A DNA stretch of 64,000 bases from Gracilimonas tropica DSM 19535 (GCF_000375425.1 NZ_AQXG01000005.1:124001-188000); one strand, 5' to 3'. Numbered from the stretch's first letter, positions 18,181 through 26,636 are shown. Notes: a model not told the origin generated them from the sequence alone. Numbers and translations: made by a program.

Positions 18181-18534
18181 TTATCGGTCAGACCAAACTG
18201 CGAACTCGTTTCCACTGGGTTCGGTGAAATGGAACCGTCGGCCTCCCGGAAAATTATAAGCGGGTTTGATAATGATTCCCCCGGCTTGTTCGATCTTTTG
18301 TTGAGTAGATTCCAAATCTTTACTGTAGAAAATGATAAGGGCACTGCCCGCATCGGTCGCGGCTTTTTTGGGTGACCGAAAGAAACCACCGTTTATTCCC
18401 TCGTCCGAAAAATCGCAATAATCCGCTCCGTAGTCAGTAAAATTCCAGCCAAATGCTTTGTTGAAAAACACCTTTGTAGCCTCAAGGTCTTTTGCCGGAA
18501 ATTCTACATAATCAATTTTCTCATGCTTGCTCAT
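18181..18534 (-). CDS. VOC/glyoxalase family protein
   Basis: 117 residues from the ATG at 18534 (MSKHEKIDYVEFPAKDLEAT). A longer frame exists upstream, but a perfect ribosome-binding site precedes this ATG. The two beta-alpha-beta-beta-beta modules of the vicinal-oxygen-chelate fold are visible: FFNKAFGWNFTDYGADYCDF and GIIIKPAYNFPGGRRFHFTEPSGNEFAVW. Substrate unknown; PhnB/bleomycin-resistance-like in general appearance. It diverges from the nuclease gene at 18655. Confidence 0.9.
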   Translation of the reverse strand: MSKHEKIDYVEFPAKDLEATKVFFNKAFGWNFTDYGADYCDFSDEGINGGFFRSPKKAATDAGSALIIFYSKDLESTQQKIEQAGGIIIKPAYNFPGGRRFHFTEPSGNEFAVWSDR

Positions 18535-18538
18535 GGTT

Positions 18539-18544
18539 CCTCCT
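18539..18544 (-). promoter_or_regulatory. Canonical Shine-Dalgarno site that sets the VOC start
   Basis: AGGAGG lies 4 bases before the ATG at 18534. It is one of the few consensus sites in the window; most other starts have weak or no SD. It rules out the upstream in-frame starts. Confidence 0.85.
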
Positions 18545-18654
18545 TTTTGGAAAATGTAGCTATTCAGGATTTGTTCGACAAGTGGTATAAATTCATAATT
18601 CATTAACGACTTTTGCCTACAATAGAACAACGTAATAAATAGCCGGGACAGAGG

Positions 18655-19497
18655 ATGAAATCATTTGAAGTCATCAAAGCCACAGGAGACAGAGAACAGT
18701 TTGACCTGTATAAATTAAAGCGCTCCCTACAAAATGCGGGGGCAGAGCCCCATACCATACAGTCGGTTGTTGACCACCTGCAAAAGCGTGGTTTTTTCAG
18801 GGATGGTATCACCACAAGGAAGATCTATCAGGAAGCGTATCGGCTCATAAAGAAAAAATCCCAAAAAGTAGCCGGGCGATATAAACTGAAGGAGTCGCTG
18901 TTGGAGCTTGGCCCCTCCGGATATCCTTTTGAGATCCTGATAGCTGAGATCTTCAAAGAGCTTGGATATAGGACCGAAGTGGGCCAAAAAATACAGGGAA
19001 AGTGCGTTTCACACGAGGTGGATGTGATCATTCAAAACGAGCAGGAGCTCATGATGGTGGAATGTAAGTTTCATAATCGGCAGAAACACCATTCCAATAT
19101 AACCGTGCCACTTTATGTACAGGCACGTTTTCAGGATGTGGCCGAAAGCTGGAAGCTGGATCCGAAATTGAAAGCAAAGCAATCTATTGGATATCTCGTT
19201 ACCAATACGCGTTTTAGCCAGGAGGCGATCGAGTATGCCACCTGCATGAACTTGAAGTTGCTGAGCTGGAATTACCCGGAAGCACAAGGTTTAAAGGTAT
19301 TGGTAGAACGCACGCAAATACATCCAATTACTTGCCTGGCAAGCCTTACCAAAAAGGAAAAGCAGCTGCTGCTCAATAACAAGATCATTCATTGCCGGCA
19401 GTTATTAACCAATAGAGAGATCCTTAAAGAACTAAGGTTTAATCATGTAAAGATATCAAACATTTTGAGCGAGGCAGAAGACCTGATCTCTGATTGA
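18655..19497 (+). CDS. ATP-cone plus Mrr-like restriction-endonuclease-fold protein
   Basis: 280 residues. The N-terminal ATP-cone domain (about 3-85, FEVIKATGDREQFDLYKLKRSL) is the nucleotide-sensing module of ribonucleotide reductases and NrdR. The middle domain (about 95-215) has a PD-(D/E)xK nuclease signature: SGYPFEILIAEIFKELGY, then HEVDVII (Asp) and LMMVECKFHN (ExK). The C-terminal 70 residues are helical, possibly helix-hairpin-helix (LTKKEKQLLLNNKIIHCRQLL). It should be a DNA-cleaving or repair enzyme gated by ATP/dATP, but no partner methylase or helicase adjoins it, so it is not a classical restriction system. Confidence 0.85.
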   Translation: MKSFEVIKATGDREQFDLYKLKRSLQNAGAEPHTIQSVVDHLQKRGFFRDGITTRKIYQEAYRLIKKKSQKVAGRYKLKESLLELGPSGYPFEILIAEIFKELGYRTEVGQKIQGKCVSHEVDVIIQNEQELMMVECKFHNRQKHHSNITVPLYVQARFQDVAESWKLDPKLKAKQSIGYLVTNTRFSQEAIEYATCMNLKLLSWNYPEAQGLKVLVERTQIHPITCLASLTKKEKQLLLNNKIIHCRQLLTNREILKELRFNHVKISNILSEAEDLISD

Positions 19498-19562
19498 TTT
19501 GCCTGTTTGGTTTGATGATTAGGCTTCAGTATCATCGGATGAAAACGTCTAAACTGTTTATC

Positions 19563-20222
19563 ATGAAAGAAAAAATTCTCTCCTATTCTACTGAAGACAT
19601 CAAAGTAACCTGGGATAAAGAACGATGTATACATGCCGCGGAATGTGTACGCGGACTTCCAAATGTTTTTGATCCTAAAAGAAAACCGTGGATAAAACCG
19701 GAGCTGGCCAATGTTGGGGAACTGACGGAAGTGATAGAACGCTGTCCTACCGGCGCGCTGCACTACGAGCGGATCAACTCTGAGAAGAAGGAGCAAGCCC
19801 CGGAACAAAATGTGATCACTATCCAAAAAGACGGTCCATTATATATCCATGGAGAAGTGGCGATCAGAGACCTGGATGGAAATGTGGTGCTCAAAGATAC
19901 CCGGGTGGCAATGTGCCGATGTGGAAAATCCAAGAACAAACCGTTGTGCGACAATTCTCATATAGAGGCCAACTTTAAAGCTGACACGAGCTACAACGTA
20001 GAACGGTTGCGTACCGAACCAGTGAAAGGTAAAGGAGGCGAGTTATCTGTTACCCTATATGAGAATGCTCCTTTTTTAGTGGAAGGAAACTACGATTTGG
20101 TTGGTGAAGAAACGGGCCGGGAAACCTGCAGTAAAAAGATGAGCTATTGTCGCTGTGGAGGCTCTTCAACCAAACCCTTTTGTGATGGCACTCATAAGAA
20201 AATTGGTTTTGTATCTGGGTAA
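19563..20222 (+). CDS. Iron-sulfur protein with mono-cluster 4Fe-4S and two CDGSH domains
   Basis: 219 residues from the ATG at 19563. The first about 70 residues are a divergent ferredoxin of the YjdI/Fer4_19 type (CIHAAECVRGLPNVF, VIERCPTGALHYE). Then come two CDGSH-type 2Fe-2S motifs: CRCGKSKNKPLCDNSHI and CRCGGSSTKPFCDGTHKK, with three Cys and one His ligand each. Such proteins carry electrons or transfer clusters. It starts shortly after the nuclease gene and may be cotranscribed. No membrane segment is present. The first CDGSH has DNSH in place of DGSH. Confidence 0.93.
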   Translation: MKEKILSYSTEDIKVTWDKERCIHAAECVRGLPNVFDPKRKPWIKPELANVGELTEVIERCPTGALHYERINSEKKEQAPEQNVITIQKDGPLYIHGEVAIRDLDGNVVLKDTRVAMCRCGKSKNKPLCDNSHIEANFKADTSYNVERLRTEPVKGKGGELSVTLYENAPFLVEGNYDLVGEETGRETCSKKMSYCRCGGSSTKPFCDGTHKKIGFVSG

Positions 20223-20224
20223 AA

Positions 20225-20500
20225 CTAAAACCGGAAAAACTTTCTTATATCGAACCAGTTGTCTGTTTTTACCGCGAGTGTTTCAATAAACCGCTCGCCG
20301 TAGAGATATCCCAAAACCATACAAACTAATATGTATCCGATAAGCAGAGGATCAGCAAGGGATTTGATGAAAAGTATTCTTGAAAAGTAGTTCAACAAAA
20401 CGAAGGCGAGAGAAAGCGCCCATAAACCCGAAAATAAAGCATGCTTCAGCCGCTTCAATATTCCCGGGCTTTCTTTCATTTTACTTTCATCTATTTTCAT
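20225..20500 (-). CDS. Small two-helix membrane protein, unknown
   Basis: 91 residues with hydrophobic segments at about 27-46 (LWALSLAFVLLNYFSRILFI) and 52-68 (LIGYILVCMVLGYLYG), and charged ends. No family recognised. It is convergent with the CDGSH gene, 2 bases apart, and divergent from the DUF423 gene. Topology suggests both ends in the cytoplasm. Confidence 0.65.
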   Translation of the reverse strand: MKIDESKMKESPGILKRLKHALFSGLWALSLAFVLLNYFSRILFIKSLADPLLIGYILVCMVLGYLYGERFIETLAVKTDNWFDIRKFFRF

Positions 20501-20589
20501 GATATTTAATCTAACAGTTTGAAATAGTAAAGGTAGAGCAATTTTTGTGGAACAAAGAAAAAAGCTTTATCAAAATAAACATACACTCG

Positions 20590-20967
20590 ATGTCTAATCC
20601 AAAGATCATTATTGCGATTGCAGCCGTGCTTTTAGCCCTGGCGGTAGCGGCCGGAGCATTTGGAGCTCATGCTTTAAAAAACATACTCTCTGCTGAACGA
20701 CTTGAAACCTGGCAAACGGCGGTTCAATATCATGCCTGGCACGCTCTTGGATTGATACTCATTGCTTTGATAGGGGCGCAGTTTGAAATAACGATTACAT
20801 GGCCCGTATCACTGATATTAGCCGGTATCGTGATCTTCTCCGGGAGCTTGTATGTGCTGTGTCTGTCGGGCATTAGCTGGCTGGGCGCCATCACTCCAAT
20901 AGGCGGAGTTGCTTTTATATCCGGTTGGATCTTACTGGCGGTACAATGTATAAGAGAGAGTTTCTAA
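20590..20967 (+). CDS. DUF423 family membrane protein (YgdD-like)
   Basis: 125 residues from the ATG at 20590 (MSNPKIIIAIAAVLLALAV). The signature AGAFGAHALKNILSAERLETWQTAVQYHAWHALGL is the hallmark of DUF423 (PF04241), followed by two further hydrophobic segments with FSGSLYVLCLSGISWLGAITPIGG. Four transmembrane helices; inner membrane. Function unknown across the family. An in-frame start 45 bases upstream lacks family sequence. Confidence 0.93.
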   Translation: MSNPKIIIAIAAVLLALAVAAGAFGAHALKNILSAERLETWQTAVQYHAWHALGLILIALIGAQFEITITWPVSLILAGIVIFSGSLYVLCLSGISWLGAITPIGGVAFISGWILLAVQCIRESF

Positions 20968-21017
20968 AAAGCAGGAAATTTATTATTTAGAGATAGGTGC
21001 TAATCAAGGTCAAGCAT

Positions 21018-21746
21018 ATGAAAAAATATATCTCAATTCCGGTTACATTAATAATTATGGGAATACTACTGCTCCCAAAACAAGCTGTTTCCCAAATCTT
21101 TAAGGGAAATGATGATTTAGAAAAATCATCGATTCGATTGAACACCAACTTTTTGTCTCAGAATTCGCATCAACAGAATTTTGGACTTCTATCCAACGAC
21201 TTCTACAAGAATCCGCTTATTGGAGTTGAAATGGATTATAAACTCTCAGACCATTTTCTGATATCAGCCGGAATCAGTTATGAAGGGGCAAAAGAAACGG
21301 CTCAATATCAAATTACATTTGTGATACCGCCAAGTCCGGATGCCTTAACGAGTTTCCAAAACACGTATGCATTCAGAAATTTTTCTTTAGAACCGAAAGC
21401 AAAACTTAATTTCAGTCTTCAGAAATTTGACTTCTTTTGGGGAGCTGGCCCGATCGTGTCGGTGGCCTTCTTAAATTCTGAATATGAAGCGGCTCCCTAT
21501 AAAGATCCCGATGAATATTCCTATCTCAAGTCCCATAATTCTGCTTCTTTTGGGATTGGTGCGCAGGCATTTACAGGGCTTCAATATCTATTCAATCAAC
21601 ATTTTGGACTAAGTGCAGAAGTGGGATACAGGCACTTAGAGCACCATTCTTTGGATGTGGAGGAATGGTCCGGCGGGGAGAATATCCCTTTTGGATATTC
21701 CATGAAAGGAGTTTTCAACCGAGTTGGATTAGTGTATAAATTTTGA
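21018..21746 (+). CDS. Outer-membrane beta-barrel protein (porin-family OmpA-like barrel)
   Basis: 242 residues from the ATG at 21018 with a signal peptide (MKKYISIPVTLIIMGILLLP, cleavage after AVS). The mature part alternates hydrophobic and polar residues and ends in RVGLVYKF, a C-terminal aromatic typical for barrel insertion by BamA. Strand-like segments such as HFLISAGISYEGAKET and FSLEPKAKLNFSL are visible. Function unknown. It lies in a same-strand run between DUF423 and a small lipoprotein gene. Confidence 0.8.
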   Translation: MKKYISIPVTLIIMGILLLPKQAVSQIFKGNDDLEKSSIRLNTNFLSQNSHQQNFGLLSNDFYKNPLIGVEMDYKLSDHFLISAGISYEGAKETAQYQITFVIPPSPDALTSFQNTYAFRNFSLEPKAKLNFSLQKFDFFWGAGPIVSVAFLNSEYEAAPYKDPDEYSYLKSHNSASFGIGAQAFTGLQYLFNQHFGLSAEVGYRHLEHHSLDVEEWSGGENIPFGYSMKGVFNRVGLVYKF

Positions 21747-21800
21747 ATCCGGGCAAACGGAATTATTTGAAAAGAGGTTGAACATGAAAATACATACATC

Positions 21801-22136
21801 GTGAAACTTCTTTTTTTAATATCGTTTTCGATTGTGCTTGCCGGTTGTGAGATCGGTTATGATCCCCGTGTAGAGGTGAATCCAAAAGCGCCTGTGCTTG
21901 AGATCACCAACTTCACCGATAACCCTGTTTTTTTCTATGCCATAGCTAAAGAAGTGGCAGATACAACTCAACTGGCCAATCCGTGTGATGAGTTTGACCC
22001 TAATTTGTCTCCCAATACTACATTAGACTTCCCTTACCAAAATATTACGGGTTATACAGAAGAAACAGTGTCGGTGTTTTTCTTGTGGACAAACTGTAAG
22101 GGGCAAAACGACAGCGATACTTATCCGCTGTATTGA
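21801..22136 (+). CDS. Small lipoprotein, unknown
   Basis: 111 residues starting at a GTG; the lipobox is VLAGC (Cys16). The mature 95 residues look like a single beta-sandwich domain (LEITNFTDNPVFFYAIAKE, TVSVFFLWTNC) with two cysteines that could pair (in NPCDEF and TNCKGQ). No family recognised. It follows the barrel gene by 54 bases and precedes the YjbR-like gene by 30. Confidence 0.7.
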   Translation: MKLLFLISFSIVLAGCEIGYDPRVEVNPKAPVLEITNFTDNPVFFYAIAKEVADTTQLANPCDEFDPNLSPNTTLDFPYQNITGYTEETVSVFFLWTNCKGQNDSDTYPLY

Positions 22137-22166
22137 TCAAAATATTTAACTCAATGATCCTGAGAA

Positions 22167-22523
22167 ATGCATATTGAAGCATTTTATAAATTTTGTATGG
22201 CTCTACCGGGTACCAAAGAAGACTTCCCCTTCGATGAGCAAACACTTGTATTTAAGGTGAAGGGAAAGATGTATGCTCTGTCAGATGTGGACAGTTTTGA
22301 AAGCATAAACCTTAAGTGTGATCCCGAGCGGGCGCTGCAGCTAAGAGCTCTTTATGAAGAAGTAAAACCCGGATATCATATGAATAAAAAGCACTGGAAT
22401 ACCGTGCAAATGAGAGGGGAGCTGGAGGATAAGCTCATTGAAGAATTGATACATCACTCCTATGATCTTGTAGTTGCAAAACTGCCCCAAAAAGATCGGA
22501 AAGATCTAACTGCTGGGAACTAA
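22167..22523 (+). CDS. MmcQ/YjbR family protein
   Basis: 118 residues of the CyaY/YjbR double-wing fold: FYKFCMALPGTKEDFPFDEQ, LVFKVKGKMYALSDV, NLKCDPERALQLRALYEEV and PGYHMNKKHWNTV are all family landmarks (PF04237). The family has DNA-binding-like structure but no settled function. Its last 18 bases overlap the end of the convergent membrane gene at 22506. Confidence 0.95.
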   Translation: MHIEAFYKFCMALPGTKEDFPFDEQTLVFKVKGKMYALSDVDSFESINLKCDPERALQLRALYEEVKPGYHMNKKHWNTVQMRGELEDKLIEELIHHSYDLVVAKLPQKDRKDLTAGN

Positions 22524-22805
22524 TCTTCTCAAGGTCTTTTTGAAAAAGCCCCAAAAAAATTGGAACTGGCCGAAAAGGGTACCGTATATTAGCAACAGGA
22601 CATGATAGGTAGGGGGAATCGTGAATAGCCAAATCAGCGTTTTTAACCATAATGGATCTGATTCGGTAATTCCAAGTACAGAAAAGACAAATTTCCGTAC
22701 AAAAACGACACTCATGCCGGCAACCGAAAATACTAAAAGGATAACGAGTACTTGCCAGTTGCTATCTATTTCCCACTTCGATTTTAGTTTTTCAAAATAT
22801 TTCAT
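22506..22805 (-). CDS. Small membrane protein, DUF6787-like
   Basis: 99 residues with an N-terminal charged EKLKSKWEIDSNWQVLVILLVF and two hydrophobic segments (about 18-37 and 56-79), including PLWLKTLIWLFTIPPTYHVLLL and GTLFGQFQFFW. This pattern is typical of a Bacteroidota family sometimes mislabelled as prolipoprotein diacylglyceryl transferase. Function unknown. The tail overlaps the yjbR-like gene by 18 bases. Confidence 0.75.
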   Translation of the reverse strand: MKYFEKLKSKWEIDSNWQVLVILLVFSVAGMSVVFVRKFVFSVLGITESDPLWLKTLIWLFTIPPTYHVLLLIYGTLFGQFQFFWGFFKKTLRRLVPSS

Positions 22806-22918
22806 AGAATCATAATTGAAACCCTAAAATAGGCTTTTTCTAAACTTATGTGAAGTCAATTAGTTATAAATATTAATAGAAGTTTTTTTACAAATTTACT
22901 TAAAGGCGGCTTGCAATT

Positions 22919-22954
22919 CCTTCCTCCGGCAGGTAGTTTCTGCCCCAAGGAAGG
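22919..22954 (+). promoter_or_regulatory. Hairpin just upstream of the aquaporin start
   Basis: Inner stem GGCAG/CTGCC (22928-22932, 22940-22944) and outer stem CCTTCC/GGAAGG (22919-22924, 22949-22954). The proposed SD GGAG lies at 22961-22964 and the TTG start at 22970. It could be a leader hairpin affecting translation. No T run follows, so it is not a terminator. Confidence 0.4.
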
Positions 22955-22969
22955 ACACTTGGAGATATA

Positions 22970-23614
22970 TTGATTACTTACGATAAGGGTATAGACACTT
23001 ACTTTTCAGAAGCTTTTGGAACTTTCTTTTTAGTGCTGGTTTATGGCATTACGGGAGAACCTTTAGCGATCGGATTAACCATCATGGCTTTGGTATATAT
23101 ATCAGAACGTATATCCGGAGCCCATTTCAACCCGGCCGTTTCATTGGCATTCTTTTTAAAGAAGCAGATATCATGGAAGCAAATGTCCGGTTATATGCTA
23201 AGTCAGATCATCGGAGCGGTCTTAGCTTCTATTGCGCTTTTCTTTTTAGCGGAAATGGCATTTTATGTGGAGCCGCCGAATACCACCAATATCTATCAGC
23301 AAGCTTTTGCCGAAATTCTCTTTACGCTGGTCTTTGTTTTGGTGATGCTCATCTTTACAGGGACAAATACGCATCGTAAAAGTAAACTAAGCGGCTTGGT
23401 CATTGGTCTCACATTCGCCGGAATGCTCATGGTAAGCACTCCTGTTTCAGGAGGGGTTCTGAATCCGGCGCTATCAATCGGTACGGCCCTGGTCGACTTA
23501 TTGAATGGAGGCTATTCCATCATTGATGCAGCTTTATATACTGTGGCGCCTTTGGCCGGCGGTACATTAGCGGCATTCATTTTCAGTCTTTTTTATTCAG
23601 AATGGGAAGCTTAA
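22970..23614 (+). CDS. Aquaporin/MIP-family channel with atypical filter
   Basis: 214 residues with six hydrophobic helices and two NPA boxes: SGAHFNPAVSLAFF (NPA 54-56) and SGGVLNPALSIGTAL (NPA 165-167). The start is a TTG preceded by GGAG at a 5-base spacing; later ATGs would cut the first helix. In most aquaporins the second NPA is followed by Arg, the main cation and proton barrier; here it is Leu168. The pore should therefore be wider or less polar than that of AqpZ or GlpF. The last 32 bases overlap the convergent histidine kinase gene. Confidence 0.88.
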   Translation: MITYDKGIDTYFSEAFGTFFLVLVYGITGEPLAIGLTIMALVYISERISGAHFNPAVSLAFFLKKQISWKQMSGYMLSQIIGAVLASIALFFLAEMAFYVEPPNTTNIYQQAFAEILFTLVFVLVMLIFTGTNTHRKSKLSGLVIGLTFAGMLMVSTPVSGGVLNPALSIGTALVDLLNGGYSIIDAALYTVAPLAGGTLAAFIFSLFYSEWEA

Positions 23615-24992
23615 AGTAAAATCGACTTCCTTTGCCCTCTTCACTTTCTACTTTAATGTCAGATTGGTGAGCTTTTAAAATTCCTTTTACAACCGAGAGG
23701 CCCAAACCGGTTCCCCCTTTATCTCTGGAGCGAGCCTTATCCGTACGATAAAAGCGGTCAAACAGCCGTTCAAGGTGCTCACTTCCAATTCCCGGTCCGG
23801 TATCCTCCACATAAACTTCTACCTCGCCGTCCAAGAAATTGAAGCCCAGTTCTATGCTGCCTTCAAGAGTATATTTAATGGCATTGGAAACAAGGTTATC
23901 CAACACTTGTTCAATTTTGTCAGGGTCAGCATCAACAGTACAAGGGGTGATGTTTTTGGTATGAAGTTCCAAGCCCTTTTTCTCAGCCAGTGGATAATAG
24001 ACGGTTTCAACCTCATCCACAATCATTTTCAGGTCAAAGGGTTCACGATTGATAAAGCTTTCATCAAAATCGTACCGCTGTAGTGTTTTGATGTCTTCAA
24101 ACAAGCGCGCTACCCGCTTGATCTGTTTTTGGGCAGTGGCCATATATTGCTTTTTCTTTTCAGCCGGAAGTTGTTCCAACTCCAGCATTTCCATGGCGCC
24201 CGAAATGGTATGCAAGGGATTTCTGACCTCATGGGTAATATCCGCAAAAAACTGACTTTGCTTTTCATTGAGCCGCTTTAGCTTATCATTATCAGCACGA
24301 AGCGTTCTTGCCATATGATTCAGAGAGTCTGCCAACGTGCCAAATTCATCATTTCGGTTCAAGTCGATCTCACGGTCTAAATTCCCCCGGGAAATATCGT
24401 TTGCTGCTTCATCCAGTTTCATGATTGGGGCGGCCATATATCGTGCAAAAAGAAAACTTACGATAATGACAGCACCAATGGAAAAGATCATCCCCGCATA
24501 AATAATATGGCGGATGCTTGCTACTGCAGCATAATACTGACTTTTATCCTGACTGATCCGTAAGTATTGAGCCTGATTATTGGACCGCCCCAGGTCTACG
24601 TAGGCAACCAGTTTTTCAGACTGCTCGCTATTCTCAATGATTGGGCTTCCATCTTGTTGTTCAAGTTTCTGAAGCAGGTTTGTGGAAAGGACCTCCATGA
24701 CATCTTCAAACGCATAATCGGGAAAAGTTAAGAAGCGATAGCCCTCGTTGTTATAAACCGCAATTTCATATTTAGATAGCTGTGCAAGACGAGTGATCTT
24801 ATCATCAAAAAGAGCGTTGTCATCAAAGCTGCTGGCAGCCAGCGACATAGAAAGGGCATCACGCTCAAACTGTTCAATCCCTTCATCCAGCAGAAAGCTG
24901 CGAATCGTTAAAATAGAGTACGCACTGATGGTGATGATACCAATGATGAGCAGAATAATGTAGGTCCAAGCCAGTTTAGAGCGAATTTTCAT
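23583..24992 (-). CDS. Membrane sensor histidine kinase with HAMP domain
   Basis: 469 residues. Two transmembrane helices (about 8-30 and 164-184) frame a periplasmic sensor of about 130 residues. A HAMP domain (about 186-240, DEAANDISRGNLDREIDL), HisKA with FFADITHEVRNPLHTISG (His254) and HATPase with QVLDNLVSNAIKYT, DTGPGIG and GGTGLGLSVVKGI follow. This is the classic OmpR-partner kinase. Its start overlaps the regulator stop by four bases (ATGA type), so the regulator is translated first and the kinase is coupled to it. The periplasmic signal is unknown. Confidence 0.95.
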   Translation of the reverse strand: MKIRSKLAWTYIILLIIGIITISAYSILTIRSFLLDEGIEQFERDALSMSLAASSFDDNALFDDKITRLAQLSKYEIAVYNNEGYRFLTFPDYAFEDVMEVLSTNLLQKLEQQDGSPIIENSEQSEKLVAYVDLGRSNNQAQYLRISQDKSQYYAAVASIRHIIYAGMIFSIGAVIIVSFLFARYMAAPIMKLDEAANDISRGNLDREIDLNRNDEFGTLADSLNHMARTLRADNDKLKRLNEKQSQFFADITHEVRNPLHTISGAMEMLELEQLPAEKKKQYMATAQKQIKRVARLFEDIKTLQRYDFDESFINREPFDLKMIVDEVETVYYPLAEKKGLELHTKNITPCTVDADPDKIEQVLDNLVSNAIKYTLEGSIELGFNFLDGEVEVYVEDTGPGIGSEHLERLFDRFYRTDKARSRDKGGTGLGLSVVKGILKAHQSDIKVESEEGKGSRFYFKLPILNKKD

Positions 24993-25690
24993 GCGTGCAA
25001 ATATTCCTTGTTGAAGCCATATCCGACGCCTCTATAGGTTTTAATGAGTTTGCCCTCTTCACCCATTTTAAGGCGAAGATTTTTTACGTGAACGTCCACT
25101 GTTCTATCAAACACATATTTATCTTCATCAGAGATCTTCTCAAGGATCTGTTGACGGCTATACACTAATTTAGGATTTTGAAAGATCATCTCCGCGATGG
25201 TGTATTCGGTGTGGGTAAGATCGACCAGCTCATCGTTGATATACATCTCACTGGAATCAATATCCAGGTACACTTTACCATATTGGATCCAGTTGCTTTT
25301 TTCAGGTGAACGGCGGCGAAGTTGAGTTTCCACATGAGCCTTTACCAAGTTGAGGCTGGCTGGTTTTTTTATGTAGTCATCAGCGCCCAGCTCCAGCCCT
25401 TCGATCTCATCTTTTTCCTCATCACGAGCAGTTAGAAATAAAACTGGAATGTCGTAAATCACCGGATGCTGACGAATGATACTGCACACTTCCTTTCCAT
25501 CATGATAAGGAACCATGATATCTAAAATGGCAAGATGGATCTCGTTGGCGTTTTCTTCGATGTGCTCCAGCGCTTTTTTGCCGTCTTTTGCCCAAAGGAC
25601 GTTAAAGTCATTCAGTTCTAAAAAATTAGCCAGCATTTCTCCGGATTCTTCCTCGTCCTCCATTAAAAGAATGGTGTGTTTGTTGCTCAT
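24989..25690 (-). CDS. OmpR/PhoB family response regulator
   Basis: 233 residues. The receiver has EDEEESGEML (acidic pocket), phospho-acceptor Asp57 in LAILDIMVPYHDG, and the conserved Thr/Lys positions in FLTARDEEKDEIEGLELGADDYIKKP. A winged-helix domain follows (about 135-230: LTHTEYTIAEMIFQNP, YSRQQILEKI, VDVHVKNLRLKMG, KTYRGVGYGF). It is the DNA-binding output partner of the HAMP kinase downstream. Confidence 0.96.
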   Translation of the reverse strand: MSNKHTILLMEDEEESGEMLANFLELNDFNVLWAKDGKKALEHIEENANEIHLAILDIMVPYHDGKEVCSIIRQHPVIYDIPVLFLTARDEEKDEIEGLELGADDYIKKPASLNLVKAHVETQLRRRSPEKSNWIQYGKVYLDIDSSEMYINDELVDLTHTEYTIAEMIFQNPKLVYSRQQILEKISDEDKYVFDRTVDVHVKNLRLKMGEEGKLIKTYRGVGYGFNKEYLHA

Positions 25691-25702
25691 CGTATCTGTT
25701 TT

Positions 25703-25785
25703 GTGTTATGGTGTTTTCGTGTTATGGTGTTAAGGTAAATTAGAAAATAGTACCTTAACACCGTAACACTTTAGCACTGTAAAAC
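25703..25785. repeat. Intergenic element of degenerate ~8-base repeats in inverted halves (element 1)
   Basis: GTGTTATGGTGTT occurs twice (25703-25715 and 25719-25731). The stretch 25719-25737 pairs with 25751-25769 over 19 positions with one G-U. The right half steps through ACC/CAC-type octamers. It sits between the divergent regulator and SDR genes. Confidence 0.7.
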
Positions 25786-25812
25786 TTATTTCCTCAAAAA
25801 TAATATTTCGGA

Positions 25813-26610
25813 ATGAATTACCAAGGAAAAACCATTTGGATCACCGGCGCATCATCAGGCATTGGAGAAGCTTTTGCGCGGGCTTTTTATAAGGAAGGGG
25901 CAAACCTGATCTTATCGTCCCGGCGAGAAGAGGCTTTAATGGAAGTGAAGAATAGTTTAGGTGATGACACCTCCAATGTCAAAGTGCTTACACTGGATCT
26001 GATGGATGCCGATTCCTTTCCAGCAAAAACCAAAGAAGCACTCGCCGCTTTTGGCCAAATTGATGTACTGATGAATAATGGCGGTGTGAGTCAGCGCTCA
26101 GAAGTACTGGAATCTGAAATGGACACCTATCGACGACTTATGGAGATCAACTATTTTGGAGCGGTGGGTTTGACCAAGCAAGTACTTCCCCACATGGTGG
26201 AAAGAAAAGCTGGTCATATCATTGTAACCAGCAGTGTAGCAGGCAAGATAGGGACTAAATTCCGTTCCGGATATGCCGCCAGTAAACATGCGGTTCAGGG
26301 ATTTTTTAATTCGCTTCGGCAGGAAATGTATGAGCATAACGTAGCCGTCACGTTGCTCTGTCCGGGCTTCATCAAAACGAATATCTCTAAAAATGCATTG
26401 ACGGGCGACGGCTCCAAATTCAACAAAATGGGCGATGCTCATTCCAATGCTATGACAGCTGATGAAATGGTGGAAAAGGTGTTGCCAAAGATCAAAGCCC
26501 AAAAAGAAGAGATCTACGTAACCGGCTTCAAAGAAGGACTGGCGCTCTGGGTACAGCGGTTCTCCCCAACCTTGTTGAATAAGATATTGAAAAACCAAAA
26601 AGTAACCTGA
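25813..26610 (+). CDS. Short-chain dehydrogenase/reductase (SDR)
   Basis: 265 residues of classical SDR type: NAD(P)-binding TGxxxGxG as ITGASSGIGEAFA, the NNGG motif MNNGGVSQRS in the NAG position, catalytic Ser in VTSSVAGKIG and YxxxK as YAASKHAVQGFF, then CPGFIKTNIS. The length and C-terminal extension resemble DHRS7-like or acyl-ketone reductase SDRs. Substrate cannot be named. It is flanked by two intergenic repeat elements and looks monocistronic. Confidence 0.94.
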   Translation: MNYQGKTIWITGASSGIGEAFARAFYKEGANLILSSRREEALMEVKNSLGDDTSNVKVLTLDLMDADSFPAKTKEALAAFGQIDVLMNNGGVSQRSEVLESEMDTYRRLMEINYFGAVGLTKQVLPHMVERKAGHIIVTSSVAGKIGTKFRSGYAASKHAVQGFFNSLRQEMYEHNVAVTLLCPGFIKTNISKNALTGDGSKFNKMGDAHSNAMTADEMVEKVLPKIKAQKEEIYVTGFKEGLALWVQRFSPTLLNKILKNQKVT

Positions 26611-26636
26611 TTGCACTTGGTAACCGGTCAAATGGT

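Noticed and set aside
22970-23614. Aquaporin gene as truncated pseudogene because of the non-ATG start
   Set aside because: TTG with a well-spaced SD gives all six helices and both NPA boxes.
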